From NCBI GenBank assembly GCA_009746045.1, contig RPFO01000312.1, positions 2,880,779 through 2,944,778 on the forward strand: a stretch of 64,000 nt of DNA. Reading direction: 5' to 3'. Of the stretch, positions 1 to 11,100 are shown piece after piece. This stretch comes from Mesostigma viride. Its lineage: Eukaryota > Streptophyta > Mesostigmatophyceae > Mesostigmatales > Mesostigmataceae. Below the pieces are notes generated by a model. That model had not been told where the DNA came from, did not search any database, and saw only the letters and a program-made list of their open reading frames with translations. Each line of letters starts with the position of its first letter. The stretch's first letter is position 1. Both the position numbers and the translations under genes were made by a program.

Positions 1-975
1 CCGCTGGCCCTGCGCATTGCCGGGCCATCTCTGCGTACGCCGTTGTCGAATAAAGCTCGCACGGTCACCGCAAGCAGCGAAGCCTCTGATGTTCCCAAGC
101 CCCTGGCTGGAGAGGATGCCGCGGTGTTTGAGCTGGAGCAACAGAGCCTGAAGTCGTGGGCTTACTTCTTCGGCGTGCTGGGAACCGTCATGGCCGCCCT
201 GTACGTGATCTGGCTCGAGCCCAGCATCGACTTGGGAGGCAAGCTGGTGGACAACCTGGAGGCCATCGCTGGCTCCCCCGAGGCCACAATCCTCCTCATC
301 CTTTTCGTGTTCGCGGTCGCCCACTCCGGTCTGGCCGGCCTCCGGCCCGTCGGCGAGCAAATCATCGGCGCGCGCGGGTACCGCGTCCTCTTCGGCGTCG
401 TCTCCCTCCCGCTCGCCGTCACCGCGGTCGTCTACTTCATCAACCACCGGTACTCGGGCACGCAGCTGTGGAACATCCAGAGCGTGCCAGGTGTCCACAC
501 GGCGGTCTGGCTGGCCTCTTTCATATCCTTCTTCTTCCTGTACCCGTCCACGTTCAACCTTCTCGAGGTCGCCGCGGTGGACAAGCCCAAGTTACACCTG
601 TGGGAGACCGGGGTCATGCGGATTACTCGCCACCCCCAGATGGTCGGCCAGTTTGTCTGGTGCCTCGCACACACCGCATGGATCGGGTCGAGCTTTATGA
701 TGGCGACGACCGCAGGGCTCATGCTCCACCATTTGTTCGGGGTATGGCACGGCGACCGCCGGCTGGAGGCCAAGTACGGCGACGCGTTTCGTGAGGTCAA
801 GGCCCGGACAAGCATCTTACCGTTCCAGGCGATCATTGAGGGTCGGCAGGTGCTCCCCCCCGACTACCTCAAGGAGTGGGCACGGGTGCCCTATTTCGGC
901 ATTCTCATCTTCACACTGGGGGCCTACTTCTCGCATCCGCTCATGCAAGCGGGCAGCTACTACCTGGGCTGGTAG
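1..975 (+). CDS. Z-ISO: 15-cis-zeta-carotene isomerase (Z-ISO), 5'-truncated by window edge
   Basis: The frame is open from base 1 and ends in TAG at 973-975. No convincing start codon lies inside, so the N-terminus, including the expected plastid transit peptide, is outside the window. From position 43 the protein has about 310 residues in a single exon. Z-ISO isomerises the 15-cis bond of tri-cis-zeta-carotene in the carotenoid pathway at plastid membranes. Supporting features are the NnrU-like multi-helix membrane architecture, the block GVMRITRHPQMVGQFVWC (positions near 612-665) with the conserved RHPQ histidine, the LFGVWHGDRRLEAKYG block, and a C-terminal segment with EGRQVLPPDY and AYFSHPLMQ, all very close to plant Z-ISO as I remember it. 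At least four hydrophobic helices are visible. Base composition is GC-rich, unlike the repeat-filled DNA downstream. It is the only clear host gene at this end. Confidence 0.95.
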   Translation, partial: PLALRIAGPSLRTPLSNKARTVTASSEASDVPKPLAGEDAAVFELEQQSLKSWAYFFGVLGTVMAALYVIWLEPSIDLGGKLVDNLEAIAGSPEATILLILFVFAVAHSGLAGLRPVGEQIIGARGYRVLFGVVSLPLAVTAVVYFINHRYSGTQLWNIQSVPGVHTAVWLASFISFFFLYPSTFNLLEVAAVDKPKLHLWETGVMRITRHPQMVGQFVWCLAHTAWIGSSFMMATTAGLMLHHLFGVWHGDRRLEAKYGDAFREVKARTSILPFQAIIEGRQVLPPDYLKEWARVPYFGILIFTLGAYFSHPLMQAGSYYLGW

Positions 976-1172
976 ATAATGGGGTGCAACGACTTGCAAG
1001 GACGTGCAAAGAGCTAGAGGAACGTGCAAAAGAGGGCTGGTAGGTGATGGAGTGCCAGGAGTTTCCGCGTTTGGCTTGACAATGGATTTGATGCTACGGC
1101 AAGCAAGCAGCTAGTACCTGGGCTAGTGGATTGAATAATTAATCGAAGCACGCGACTTTGTGACGTGAGCAT

Positions 1173-1424
1173 ACATTCTCAATGAAGTATAGTGATTCTG
1201 CGCTGGTTGTCTCATTGATACATTCTCAATGAAGTACAGTGATTCTGCGCTGGTTGTCTCATTGATACATTCTCAATGAAGTACAGTGATTCTGCCCTGG
1301 TTGTCTCATTGATACATTCTCAATGAAGTATAGTAATTCTGCGCTGGTTGTCTCATTGATACATTCTGAATGAAGTATAGTAATTCTGCGCTGGTTGTCT
1401 CATTTATTCATTCTCCATGAAGTA
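1173..1424. repeat. 47-bp minisatellite, five copies plus a partial sixth
   Basis: Units begin with ACATTCTCAATGAAGT at about 1173, 1220, 1267, 1314 and 1361. A diverged partial unit starts near 1408. The copies differ by a few substitutions. The repeat lies about 200 bp downstream of the Z-ISO stop codon. No coding function is visible. Confidence 0.9.
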
Positions 1425-1821
1425 GGCTGGTGCTTGATGGGGTGCAAGGATGTGCGAGGAGGTGGAACGATGCGCGGACGAACAACGTGCACTGGTTGGC
1501 TGTGCAAGGGAGTGAAAAGGAGGTGAACGAAGGCGAGAGGATGGTCCCATTGGGGTCTGCCAAATGGTGCAAAAAGGTCCTATGCACTGCATAGCTATCA
1601 CTACACGCTCCGTTGCTACGGTCATAAAGTCTGGTTGTCTCTTGATAAAGTCACCTAGATTCTTCTCCAGAGTTCGGGTCTGCGGCTGCGCTGCTTGTCT
1701 TGTTGATAATGTCACCTGGAAGTCAGCCACCAGATTAGGTTGGACCAGGGTCATCGCCGTGCGAAGCTGCAGGGCTTACTTCCGTCCCTGTGTAGCGTGG
1801 CCGGGGCTGGGTGCTACGGCA
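1425..1821. other. Intergenic sequence, no feature recognised
   Basis: Short open frames on both strands show no recognisable protein. The end of the stretch runs into a (TTAA)n microsatellite. Confidence 0.5.
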
Positions 1822-1978
1822 ATTAATTAATTAATTAAACTCGTGCTCCCGTTGGGGAGTCACGGAGCACCGAAGTGCTTTTAATCCCTGTGTGTGCACA
1901 ACAGGAGAAAGGGCAGAGACCCCCAGTCTCCTTCATGCCTAAGGCATGCCACAGCTGCATTCGGGCGCGCTAGCTAAA
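1822..1978 (-). repeat. Dispersed repeat A with (TTAA)n tail, minus orientation
   Basis: This block begins with a TTAA microsatellite followed by about 140 bp. It recurs nearly identically, in opposite orientation, at 59564-59722. Reading towards the tail it ends with GGGAGCACGAGTTTAATT. A simple-sequence tail at one end suggests the 3' end of a retroposon (LINE or SINE), but I recognise no coding domain in it. Confidence 0.75.
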
Positions 1979-2321
1979 CCGACACGCTAACGATACCGAC
2001 GCTTGCTACGGCAAGCGCCTGGTCAGCCAAATGGGCCCTGTCGACCCACATGCTGTGAGATGTTCCAGGACTATCCCCGGAGAGAAAGTGTAGGGGTGGC
2101 AGAAGCATCTGGAAACTGTTTTCATGGCATGTGAAGCACGTGGAAGTTCAGTGACACAGTCATACATGCTCTCGTCCTCCGTGTCTCGGTTAGTAGTATG
2201 CTAGGGGTGTGTATGGGCTCCACAACTCAGAAAAATTTTGACGTGTTAATTGAGTAATCAACTAAATCAATTAATTAATTAGCATGTTTGGCACATTGCT
2301 TGTGGGCTGCTGCCTGGGCTC
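1979..2321. other. Intergenic sequence, no feature recognised
   Basis: No plausible gene or strong repeat is visible apart from a short TTAA-rich piece near 2250-2282. Confidence 0.45.
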
Positions 2322-2405
2322 CCGTACTTTCCCCTCCCACTGAGGACTTATGCTCACGTGACGCAGTCACGTGTCTATTAATTATAATTAATTAATTAAT
2401 TAATT
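2322..2405 (+). repeat. Dispersed repeat B with (TTAA)n tail
   Basis: The stretch contains CCCCTCCCACTGAGGACTTA followed by a CACGTGACGCAGTCACGTG imperfect palindrome and a TTAA-rich tail. The same arrangement occurs at 6230-6308, and inverted at 6945-7010. It is a dispersed repeat, probably non-autonomous. Confidence 0.75.
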
Positions 2406-2909
2406 GTGGGCTGCTGCCTGTAAATGAACCCCACCTATACATCCGTCTTGGTTTCCTGAAAAAGTAAATGCCATCATTATGTGTTACGTGGGACCACCTG
2501 TTTAAAGGGTGCGATCGCATCCTGCCTGCACATCCAGGCACATTATATCTAGGTCATCTAGTCGCTCTTCACGCCAGCCAGCCACAATTTCAATGAACAA
2601 GGCTACACATTTCCATCTCCATTCATATTCATCATCCTGAACGACTAAAAAAAGCAGAAAAGATAACGGCAGGCTCGAGCTCAGTACCATCATGGTCCGG
2701 ATTAATTCTCCAGATTTCTGGCCTGCGCTGGTTGTCTCCTTGACATCAATTGTCCCTTCGATCCATGCACATGAAACATCTATGCTATATCAAGCTAGAT
2801 ACTACAGTAGTATATATTCATCGAGAATGATAAATTATGGAGGTGAGATTGGCATGCAACATAAGGAAAACCCCGAAAAGAAGAAGAACCCTGAAGAAAT
2901 TCATAGTAA
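2406..2909. other. Intergenic sequence, no feature recognised
   Basis: AT-richer DNA with scattered short frames. None looks like a protein and no array is present. Confidence 0.45.
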
Positions 2910-4170
2910 TCTGAAACGGGAATCCAAGGATCACGCCAGCTGCACAAGGTACAACGAACTACATCACAAAACTACAACACGCAGCAACATCGCTGCCGGC
3001 CCACCATGCAGGCCTGGGAGGGATCTAGACCGCCTGGGTCGCGACAAAGTCGGCCCGGGTGCGGCGGAATAACACATCAGCCACGGTGCGAGTGAGGGCG
3101 AGTGACAGGCGCTGCCGCCAATACGAGGACCACGTGCGGCCGGCAGACCACGGGGCGGTCTGACCCTCGAGGTTGAGGCGGTCTTCACGGTGCTGGCAGC
3201 ACTGAGTCGTGGAAAAACTCCGCCGTCTTGGGGCCCATGGCCCCGAACTCCTCAAGGACAAAGGGGATGACCCGGTGGGGCCCCACATTGCCGTAGGAGG
3301 CAAACTTGTCGCGCACAGCCACAGCGGCAGCAGCGCCGGCATCCACAGCCGCCCAGAGGATGTGGCGACCGGAGAGCGGCCGAGCCACGGAGACATCGAC
3401 GAGCAGGTGGCACCCCTGCCCATCATAGTCAACAAGCCGCACGGTAATGTCGGGGCGGTGGTAATTGGGTGAGTATAGACGGGGCGGCCCCATCCGCGTC
3501 CTCGCACTTGATGGTGGAGTGGGGAAAGACCGACCGAACCATGGCACACACCACGTGGAGGAGAGCGGTATGGAGATAGAGGTACAGTTCTGGTTCTGCT
3601 GGCCACTACCCATGCACGCGATGTAGTGCGTCCCAGTAGTATCGAGAGCAAGCCCGCAGCTGCCACAGGACGCACCCGCCGTCGGATGAGAGGTTGCGGG
3701 GCAAACAGCTGGTGGCGGAGGGCGATGGCGTAAAGGGCCGGAACCAGCGTGAACAAAGGGTTCATGGGGAGGGCGTGCCGGGAATGCGGCCCCCACGCTC
3801 CCCTCAAGGGAAACGAAGTAAAGCCAAGCCTTTCCCTGATCGTTCAAGTTCGCATGTAGACCCATCCAGTCGGCACAGTTTAGTATACCCGCGTAGGTCT
3901 TTTGTTGTTTTTCATCAAACGCAGGCAGGGAAGACACTAGGACTGACGACTGTCAGTGGACACGCCGGGCATGCCCCGCGGGGCAGGTGACGGTGGACGG
4001 CCTGGGCGGGGCGGGCGAGGTCGCAGGCCTGCTGGATCCCGAGGTAAGAATCCTGCACAGCCTGCACGAAGGGCAAGGGGGATGGGGTGACCCAGTCAGG
4101 AATGGCCAGCGCTGACGGCGCTGGGGACCAACCCGCCGGGATCTCCGCCCAGGCCTGATGAGCAACAGAG
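2910..4170 (-). pseudogene. LINE reverse-transcriptase C-terminal fragment (minus)
   Basis: Two overlapping frames (3185-3937 and the region around 3953-4165) together give the region that follows the RT domain in LINE ORF2 proteins. Visible are a Cys/His cluster (CGSCGLALDTTGTHYIAC), then RPDITVRLVDYDGQG, LLVDVSVARPL and an alanine-rich helix ending in FASYGNVGPHRVIPFV. This order is typical of the C-terminal zinc-finger region of plant and algal non-LTR retrotransposons. The RT catalytic core is missing, frames are broken and the 5' part is lost, so this is a dead 5'-truncated copy. A second copy lies inverted at 4185-5140. Confidence 0.8.
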
Positions 4171-4184
4171 CTAGATAAATATTA

Positions 4185-5140
4185 AGGGAGCGTGGGGGCC
4201 GCCTTCCTGCGTGCCCTCCCCATGAGCCCTTTGTTCACGCTGGTTCCGGCCCTTTACGCCATCGCCCTCCGCCACCAGCTCAGTTCGCCCCGCAACCTCT
4301 CATCCGACGGCGGGTGCGTCCGGCTGTGGCAGCTGCGGGCTTGCTTTCGATACTACTCCAGGACGCGCACTGCATCGCGTGCATGGGTAGTGGCCAGCAG
4401 AAACAGAACTGTACCTCTATCTCCATACCGCTCTCCTCCACGTGGTGCGTGCCATGGTTCGGTCGGTCTTTCCCCACTCCACCATCAAGTGCGAGGACGC
4501 GGATGGGGCCGCCCCGTCTATATACTCACCCAACCACCGCCCCGACATTACCGTGCGGCTTGTTGACTACGATGGGCAGGGTTGCCACGTACCTGCTCGT
4601 CGATGTCTCCGTGGCTCGGCCGCTCTCCGGTCGCCACATCCTCCGGGCGGCTGTGGATGCCGGCGCTGCTGCATGCCGCTGTGGCTGAGCGCGACAAGTT
4701 TGCCTCCTACGGTAATGTGGGGCCCCACCGAGTCATTCCCTAAGTTTGTCCTTGCCGGAGTTCGGGGCCATGGGCCCCAAGATGCACGGCGAAATTTTTC
4801 CACGAGTGCTGCCAGCGCCGTGAAGACCGCCTCGACCTCGAGGGTCAGACTGCCCCGACGGTGGTCTGCCCGCACGTGGTCCTCGTATTAAAGGCGGCAG
4901 CGCCTGTCACTCGCCCTCACTCGCACCGTGGCTGATGTGCTATTCGATCCGCCGCACCCGGGCCGATCCTTTGTCACGACCCAGGCGGTCTAGATCCCTC
5001 CCAGGGGCCAGGCCTGCATGGTGGGCCGGCAGCGATGATGCTGCGTGTCGTAGTTTTGTGATCGATGTAGTTAGTTGTACCTTGTGTAGCTTGTGTGACG
5101 GATCCTTGGATGTCCGTGTCAGATTACTACACGGTGCCGG
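4185..5140 (+). pseudogene. LINE reverse-transcriptase C-terminal fragment (plus)
   Basis: This is an inverted near-copy of the 2910-3810 segment. Frames 4192-4566, 4314-4688 and 4442-4891 share peptides with it, for example PLFTLVPALYAIALRHQL, DITVRLVDYDGQG and the ARPLSGRHIL block, but they are broken by several frameshifts. The shared 3' untranslated part extends to about 5140. Together the copies form an inverted pair with a spacer of roughly 375 bp. Confidence 0.8.
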
Positions 5141-5964
5141 CGAGGCGGGCGAGCGAGGGAGAGTGACAGGCGCTCTTAATATAGTAAGCATATTGGCTGG
5201 GGCACCGATGTGCTAGTTGGATGCAGGTTGAGGAGACCTTTACAATTAACGCCGTGCCAACCGCCTCAAACTGTCAGACAAGCTAGGGACTAGAATGATA
5301 TCAGGTCCCGAAGTATACTGCCGACCGGTGGGCGGTGGCGGTGCACGTACTCTCAGGGCACAGTGGACAGGACACGTGGCAGGCAGGGCCTGCACAGGCT
5401 TAGTAGCCTGCACCATCACGCGACTAGCCGGATACACAGTGTATATAGTATACTGAGGACGCAGCGGTCCTGTGGCTAGTAGAAGCCAGTAGCCAGCCAC
5501 AAGGTCTGCAAGGATGTAACTCCATGCAGAACTGTGGCAGGTCCTGTGCTATAACGTAGACACAGGATAGGCAGAGATTCCTGTGTGTTGCCTGCAACGA
5601 GGATGCAAGGCAACGATACGGGGCTCTGGCAAGGTAGCAGTGCACAGCGTTATTCATGACCGAGGAACAAGGATGGAACGAGGTAGCATATAGCTCGAGG
5701 CCAACAAGGCGATGAGCGTCTTCACACACGAACCTTGGTCGTCACGACGAGTGGCGAACCTATTGAGGGTCGAGTAGGCCTGGTGTGAGGATAAAGGTTG
5801 CTAGCCAAGCTGCCAGCCTAGTAGTCGCGCGCCTGGGCCTAGCCGGGCACCTGGCCCGCACAGATCAGGTAGACACATCAGATAGACTAGCGCTGGCACC
5901 AAGCCCGCCCAGCCTGGGCGATATGTCCTCACCTGGCGTGCCCCCGGCCGCGCGCGGCAGGGCC
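5141..5964. other. Intergenic sequence, no feature recognised
   Basis: Mixed composition without a convincing gene. A few short frames run on the minus strand, but none has recognisable motifs. Confidence 0.4.
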
Positions 5965-6206
5965 GCCACCCGTGGACTTTTCGTGATAGACTCGGCATGG
6001 ACATGTGCTACACTAGACGTGACGGGCTCACCCCCGGGCAGCCTCCTGGTTTGTCTGTAATATGGAGGCAGATGGTGCGCAAGGATAGATGGCAAGTAGT
6101 GATGAAGGAGACCACCCCCAAGCCTGTGGGGGCTCCGCGTGTGACCGTGTATGGCATTCATAGCGATTCGGGCCGCGGTGCCCACACCCCTGTAACTAGG
6201 ACCTAG
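5965..6206 (+). repeat. Dispersed repeat C, conserved coding fragment of a mobile element
   Basis: About 230 bp also present, inverted, at 59717-59960. In both copies the same frame is open, with shared peptides such as DGLTPGQPPGLSVIWRQM, VRKDRWQVVMKET and YGIHSDSGRGAHTPVTRT before a stop codon. Keeping the frame in both copies suggests the C-terminus of a transposon protein. I do not recognise the family. In the right-hand copy a (TTAA)n tract follows directly. Confidence 0.7.
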
Positions 6207-7055
6207 ATAGCTTATACCATCCATTCCATCCCATGTTCCCCTCCCACTGAGGACTTAATTATGCTCACGTGACGCAGTCACGTGTCTATTAATTAATTAA
6301 TTAATTATTATTTTAATGCGCATGGGCATGCCACGGAGTACTAATAGTATACTACAATATTATATGCTATAATCTTATTAGAAATTAAATAATTAGACGA
6401 AAGTTATAAATATCGTCTCCATTAGGCATTATGCCCCAACCATATAATCACTACAGGGGGATATTATCCTCATCTGAGCGCTGTCCTCTACTGTAATGGC
6501 AGGCGAGGCTAAAGAATACGCGCTAGGCGGGCAGACGTTAAGCTGATCGAATGGAATATTGAGCGCCCTGCGTAGCTAGCACATTGGTGACGGCGCCGTG
6601 CCACTGTCGAGCCGAGCCTCCATTTCCTGCATCAGCGTACTGATCCATGCCTCTGCCTCGTATGGTCTGAACCGTACGTCAGAATGACTAGCGACCTTGA
6701 ACAGGTCGCGTAGTGATCGACAAGCCTGGGCAGGGCGGGGGTGCCCCATCAGTGGCGGTGCTTCAATCTGGATTGAGCTGCCCCCACGCCATGTCGATCG
6801 ATCTGTATCTTCATGTCACATCCTCGCAACGTCGGGCAGCCAGCTGCTGTGCAGTTTGAAGCGGCCTGAAGCCCGGTATAATCACCTCGGTGTCGTCTAA
6901 CCAGAGGCGGAGCTGGGGTGGGGAGTCTACGTCAGGGGTGAACAGCCATTAATTAATTAATTAATAGACACGGGACTGCGGCACGTGAGCATAAGGCCTC
7001 AGTGGGAGGGGAACATGGGATGGAATGGATGGTATAAGCTATCTAGGTCCTAGTT
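6194..7055. mobile_element. Candidate non-autonomous element bounded by about 110-bp inverted repeats
   Basis: The sequence starting AACTAGGACCTAGATAGC at 6194 and running to about 6308 returns as its reverse complement at about 6945-7055. The arms contain repeat B and end inwards in TTAA microsatellites. The interior (6309-6944) is partly AT-rich and codes for nothing I recognise. No clear target-site duplication is visible. The first bases are shared with the end of repeat C, so the boundary is uncertain. It abuts the LINE ORF1 fragment that follows. Confidence 0.55.
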
Positions 7056-7497
7056 CACCGCCCACACCGAGGCCCTGGCCACACAGGTCCCCAAGATAGC
7101 GGAGCAGACGGCCACCATTGCATCCCAGCCACCCCGGCAGGATGCTGGCGACCTCCCGCCGCTCTCCTACGCGGACCTGCTGCGGTCAGCGACCGCCTCC
7201 ACCACCGACGCCATCGCTACAAAGCTCCAGGAGCTGGAGGACCACCGCCAGGCCCAGCAACGGGAGGTCACCGACCGCGCTCGCCGCGAGTGCCGAGTGG
7301 TGCTCCGTCGCTTCCCCCAGAAGCCAGGTGAGAGGTCAACCTCTCTTGCTGACGAGCTCAAGAACCAGCTTCTTACCCTCATGGGCCTGGTAGGTGAGGT
7401 AGAACTGCGTGGGTGCCACCGCCTTCCCCACTCACGGGACAAGGCGGCTCCCCCACCAGTCCTACTCACCTTCCCCTCCCCTGAGGATAAGCAGCGG
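7056..7497 (+). pseudogene. L1-like LINE ORF1 protein, part 1 (interrupted by insertion)
   Basis: The frame is open from about 7054. It encodes an Ala/Gln-rich coiled-coil stretch (around 7195-7300), then RRFPQKPGERSTSLADEL, GEVELRGCHRLPHSRDK and PPPVLLTFPSPEDKQR. This is the order of an L1 ORF1p RNA-binding domain (Transposase_22 type): coiled coil, RRM-like part, basic part. The 5' end is cut off at the neighbouring inverted-repeat element. The reading frame resumes precisely at 59104 after the 51.6-kb insertion and one copy of CAGCGG. ORF1p normally binds LINE RNA as a trimer. This copy is inactive. Confidence 0.8.
7492..7497. repeat. Target-site duplication CAGCGG, left copy
   Basis: CAGCGG directly precedes the left terminal inverted repeat and is repeated immediately after the right one at 59098-59103. 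Keeping a single copy restores the LINE ORF1 frame (...EDKQR then FLSRRKRL...). This shows that the six bases were duplicated by the insertion. Confidence 0.92.
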
Positions 7498-7523
7498 GGC
7501 GTCCCCAACATCTACTGCTCCAA
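7498..7523 (+). repeat. Left terminal inverted repeat
   Basis: Twenty-six bases starting GGCGTCCCCAACATC match the complement of 59072-59097 without mismatch. After this the two ends diverge, but both contain TGGTACTTTTGA a little further in. Confidence 0.93.
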
Positions 7524-8148
7524 TTTTGGTACTTTTGAAATTCCATGCCTGGAGCGCAAAGTTTGCAGTATATGTGCCGTTTGTAGCTCTAGCTCTATAA
7601 TAACCTGACCAACCCCGCATTCCTCAAAGTAGCACTTGTTGCCTATTCTCATTATGCGAATCACATGATTAGGATCTGCTTCACGATTGCTATTGCTCGA
7701 GATTCAATTAAGAATGATTGAGATCAATAAATGATGAACCAAATAAACCAAATTAGGCCACTTGACAAGTTCATGATCCATTTAAATTGTACAATTAAGC
7801 GATTAATTAATTCATAAATCATACATTACATGGGATACCCCCGTCGACGAGCTAGTGGTACGTACAATGAAACATTTGAGTTTGTAACATGTCTCCATGG
7901 ATATATACATGTATGCTGGACCTCGCGCATCTCAGCCCTCTAAGAAATGTTATTTGAACTCAGGTCTAGATCTAAATATATACATGATCTGGATAATATT
8001 ATACACTTCCTTAAAAGAGCATGAATCGAGCTTTACAATTCAGGACAAGGAACTCGTTTGCAAATCACGGCTGAAAGGCAAGTGCTCACAACGAAGCACG
8101 TGCTCTCAAGGCTGTCCACCTCGTCCAACCAAGCCCGGGCGAGCTGGC
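7524..8148. other. Left subterminal region, non-coding
   Basis: AT-rich DNA between the terminal repeat and the transposase stop codon. It contains short TTAA-type runs and no convincing frame. It would hold the 3' end of the transposase transcript and possibly transposase binding sites. Confidence 0.5.
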
Positions 8149-11100
8149 CTACTGAACAGGTCTCTTCTTGGCCAAGTTCGTGAGCCGTTTCTCGACGTCT
8201 GTCGGAATGGTCAAGATGGCCTGGCGATTGTTAGCTGGGTTGACAACAATGGTGTGTTCGAACCCCGCGTCCATGCACAGGTAGCAATTGACCAAGTTTG
8301 GCTGTTCAGCTTGCGCATCGGCGTCCATTTTGAACATCGTCGCCATACCCGGAAATCTGTCCCAGTAGCGCACCCCCACCACCCATTGTCCCTTACGGAA
8401 CAACTCCCTATCGACCTTGCCGTTTCTGTCGGCCACTCGCCTCACGAAAGTAGCGGCCACCTGATAAGGCTCCTGCAAGACTTCCGCTAGCCAATATGGA
8501 TGATCTGGATCGTGGGACTCATCACCAGAGTAGGACTCGACGGCAAAAATGTCTCGCAGCTTCAGTCTCCTTCCCATCATCGTCCTCTCTGCCTGTAGTC
8601 TGTTCAGTCGCGTCCCTGCGTGCCCCCCTTGTCCGTTTGGGTTCCTTTGCACTGGCTCCCCCAGTTTGTGGAGCTTCATCCGAGCACCTCCCACATTCCA
8701 GCCGTCCATGTCGGTCCACTCCTTTCGACAATCCCACCACCTTTCCTCGGCGCACGCACCGCCACAATAGCAGGAATACTGGCGCAGCATTAAGCGCGTC
8801 ACATTCGACTTGTCCATGCGCCACCAGTGCGCCTTCTTCACTCCTTTGATTTCGCCGCGCCCTGGGCTGTAAGGAAGCACCTGCGCGTCGAAGACAAGAT
8901 TTGCACAAGGGAAAGTTGAAGTTACGAGACCATCGAGCTAGTTGTGTTTTATTAAGCACTCCTGATCGCCAGGACTCCAAGAACGCCCTAGAAACGACGG
9001 CCGGCGTAACTATTCCCTGAACGAGGACTGTACACTTAATTACCTCGGGGAACTCGAAGAAGTTACGCCTGGTCGTTGTGGTCCCGCCCACCGCCCCCGA
9101 CGCCAGATTCTCCACCAACTGGGCGGCCGTCTGTTTGTCCTGGTTCTCTTCCCTGATGTGCCACCTCCTCAACATGCACTTCACAGTCCCACCAGCTCCA
9201 TCCACCTCCCCCTTTCCGTGCTGCTCCCCAAAGTAATTCCACTCAAATGACTCCAGGTGCGGATCCTCCGTCAGCAGCCGGGCCACTTCCGCGATCACAT
9301 TCCTTGACTTGAACTGCATGGAGCAATTGTCCGACCACCCAATGAAGCGCTTCACCTCTACCCCTTCTGACCGTAGTGTCGCCAGGATTTTGAGGATAGC
9401 AAAACGGAGGGCCCGCCCGTCCCTTTTCATTCCGCCCTGTCCGATGAAGTGAAACTCCCTTCTCACGACCTTTCCCGACGCTGGATCCAAGTAGCGCACG
9501 ATCCAGGGCATAAGGACGAATGTGACTGGATGCCAATACTGTGCTTGGAGATTGTGATAGGTGTAAGACTGGTAGTTCTCGGCGTAATCTGTGTGGCATA
9601 CAAGGTCCCCCACCCGCATCCTTGAGAGACATTCCTTGGAGGCGTCCGCTTGCCACCACGCGTTGAAGCAATGCTGGATGAAGTCCGGCCACTTGTCCAC
9701 AATTGCCTCCTTTAGCTCCGTTGGTGTGGACTTGACGTCGACTTGCGTCAATCGCTGCCCACCAGCCTTTGCGATCTCGTCACAGTCGTCCTGCATATGC
9801 GCAGTGTGCACATACAGAAAAGACATCAACTTCGACCCACCAATGACCTGTAGAAAGAAAAAAGACAGGACCTCAGGAAAAATTGAAAAAGAAACGCCTT
9901 GGGGCGCAACCACTCCACTAAAAATTACCTCTGGCCCAAGAACTTCAGGAAACATTGCAAAAGAAACGCCTTGGGGCGCAACCACTCCACTAAAAATTAC
10001 CTCTGGCCCAAGAACCGCACCCGGCGGCACATCCTGCATCTCGTATCTGGTCCATGAAATCAGGTGGTTGGAAGCCTCCTCCCGTTCGCATAACATGAAG
10101 TTCCGAATTCCACACTTGGGAGCCAGGCAAGTGCCCAACACACAAGCCTTACGCCGGATCGAGCAAACCCCCAACTCCTCGCCCAGGTCATGATCGGGCA
10201 CCCCTTCCTCGTCGTCCAGCACCCTCCCATGCATGGGCAGATCCTCAAGTTCGCCCTGAAAAGGCTGAACCTGCGGCCGCGACGACCCCACAGACGACCT
10301 CGAACCTCCCCCCTCCCTCATCCCCTCCACCTCACAAGTAAACTTGTTCACCCACTCTGTCGTGTGAGTGGCTTTGAAAATGGAACATGTGGGCACGGAC
10401 GACCCCACGTCGAGCTGGCTACCATGATCGCACGCGTGGCATTCAGGTCCGCACTCGCATCTGGCATGAAAAGTTGCACGAAATTTGGCCAACCCCCCAA
10501 CCATGGACTGCATGGTAGTGTGGTGCTGGCATGCGCACAAGTTCCGCATTTTCCACCGCCCCTTGACGCATGCGGGCATATGCTTGCAAAAAGTAGTGTA
10601 TCCCACATGAACTGTGCTCTTCTGATTCGTGCGTAGCATTGACATCCCTGCCTCCGTCTCCAAAATCACCTGATTTCCCCCCCTCACACCCTCCTCTCCC
10701 TCCCCCCCCCCCCTCCCTACTGTCCATCCGCCGCGGTGGCTTCAACTCCGGATGGCGGGAAATGAACACTTCGTAAATCTTCGACTTGGAGACAGTATAG
10801 TAGCGCGCACCCTCCGAAAACGCTAGTGTATGTTTGTAATCCTTTCTTGTCCATTCACAATGAACATCCTTCATGTTCGGAGACGCCCGCGTCAAGTTAT
10901 CATCCCTCCAGCACGCTTGTATCAGGGCAATGACTTCCGTCGGAAGCTCGTTTTCCTCTCTCCTCTCTGGCGCACTCATCAAAAGGTCGTCCTCCCCTTC
11001 TTCCATTCCATCCCTGTGACCCCGAACAGTTGCGACAAAGCGCCTGTCAATCCCGAACGCGCGCTCCACAATCCTGTCCGGGACGCCCTCCATTGCCTTC

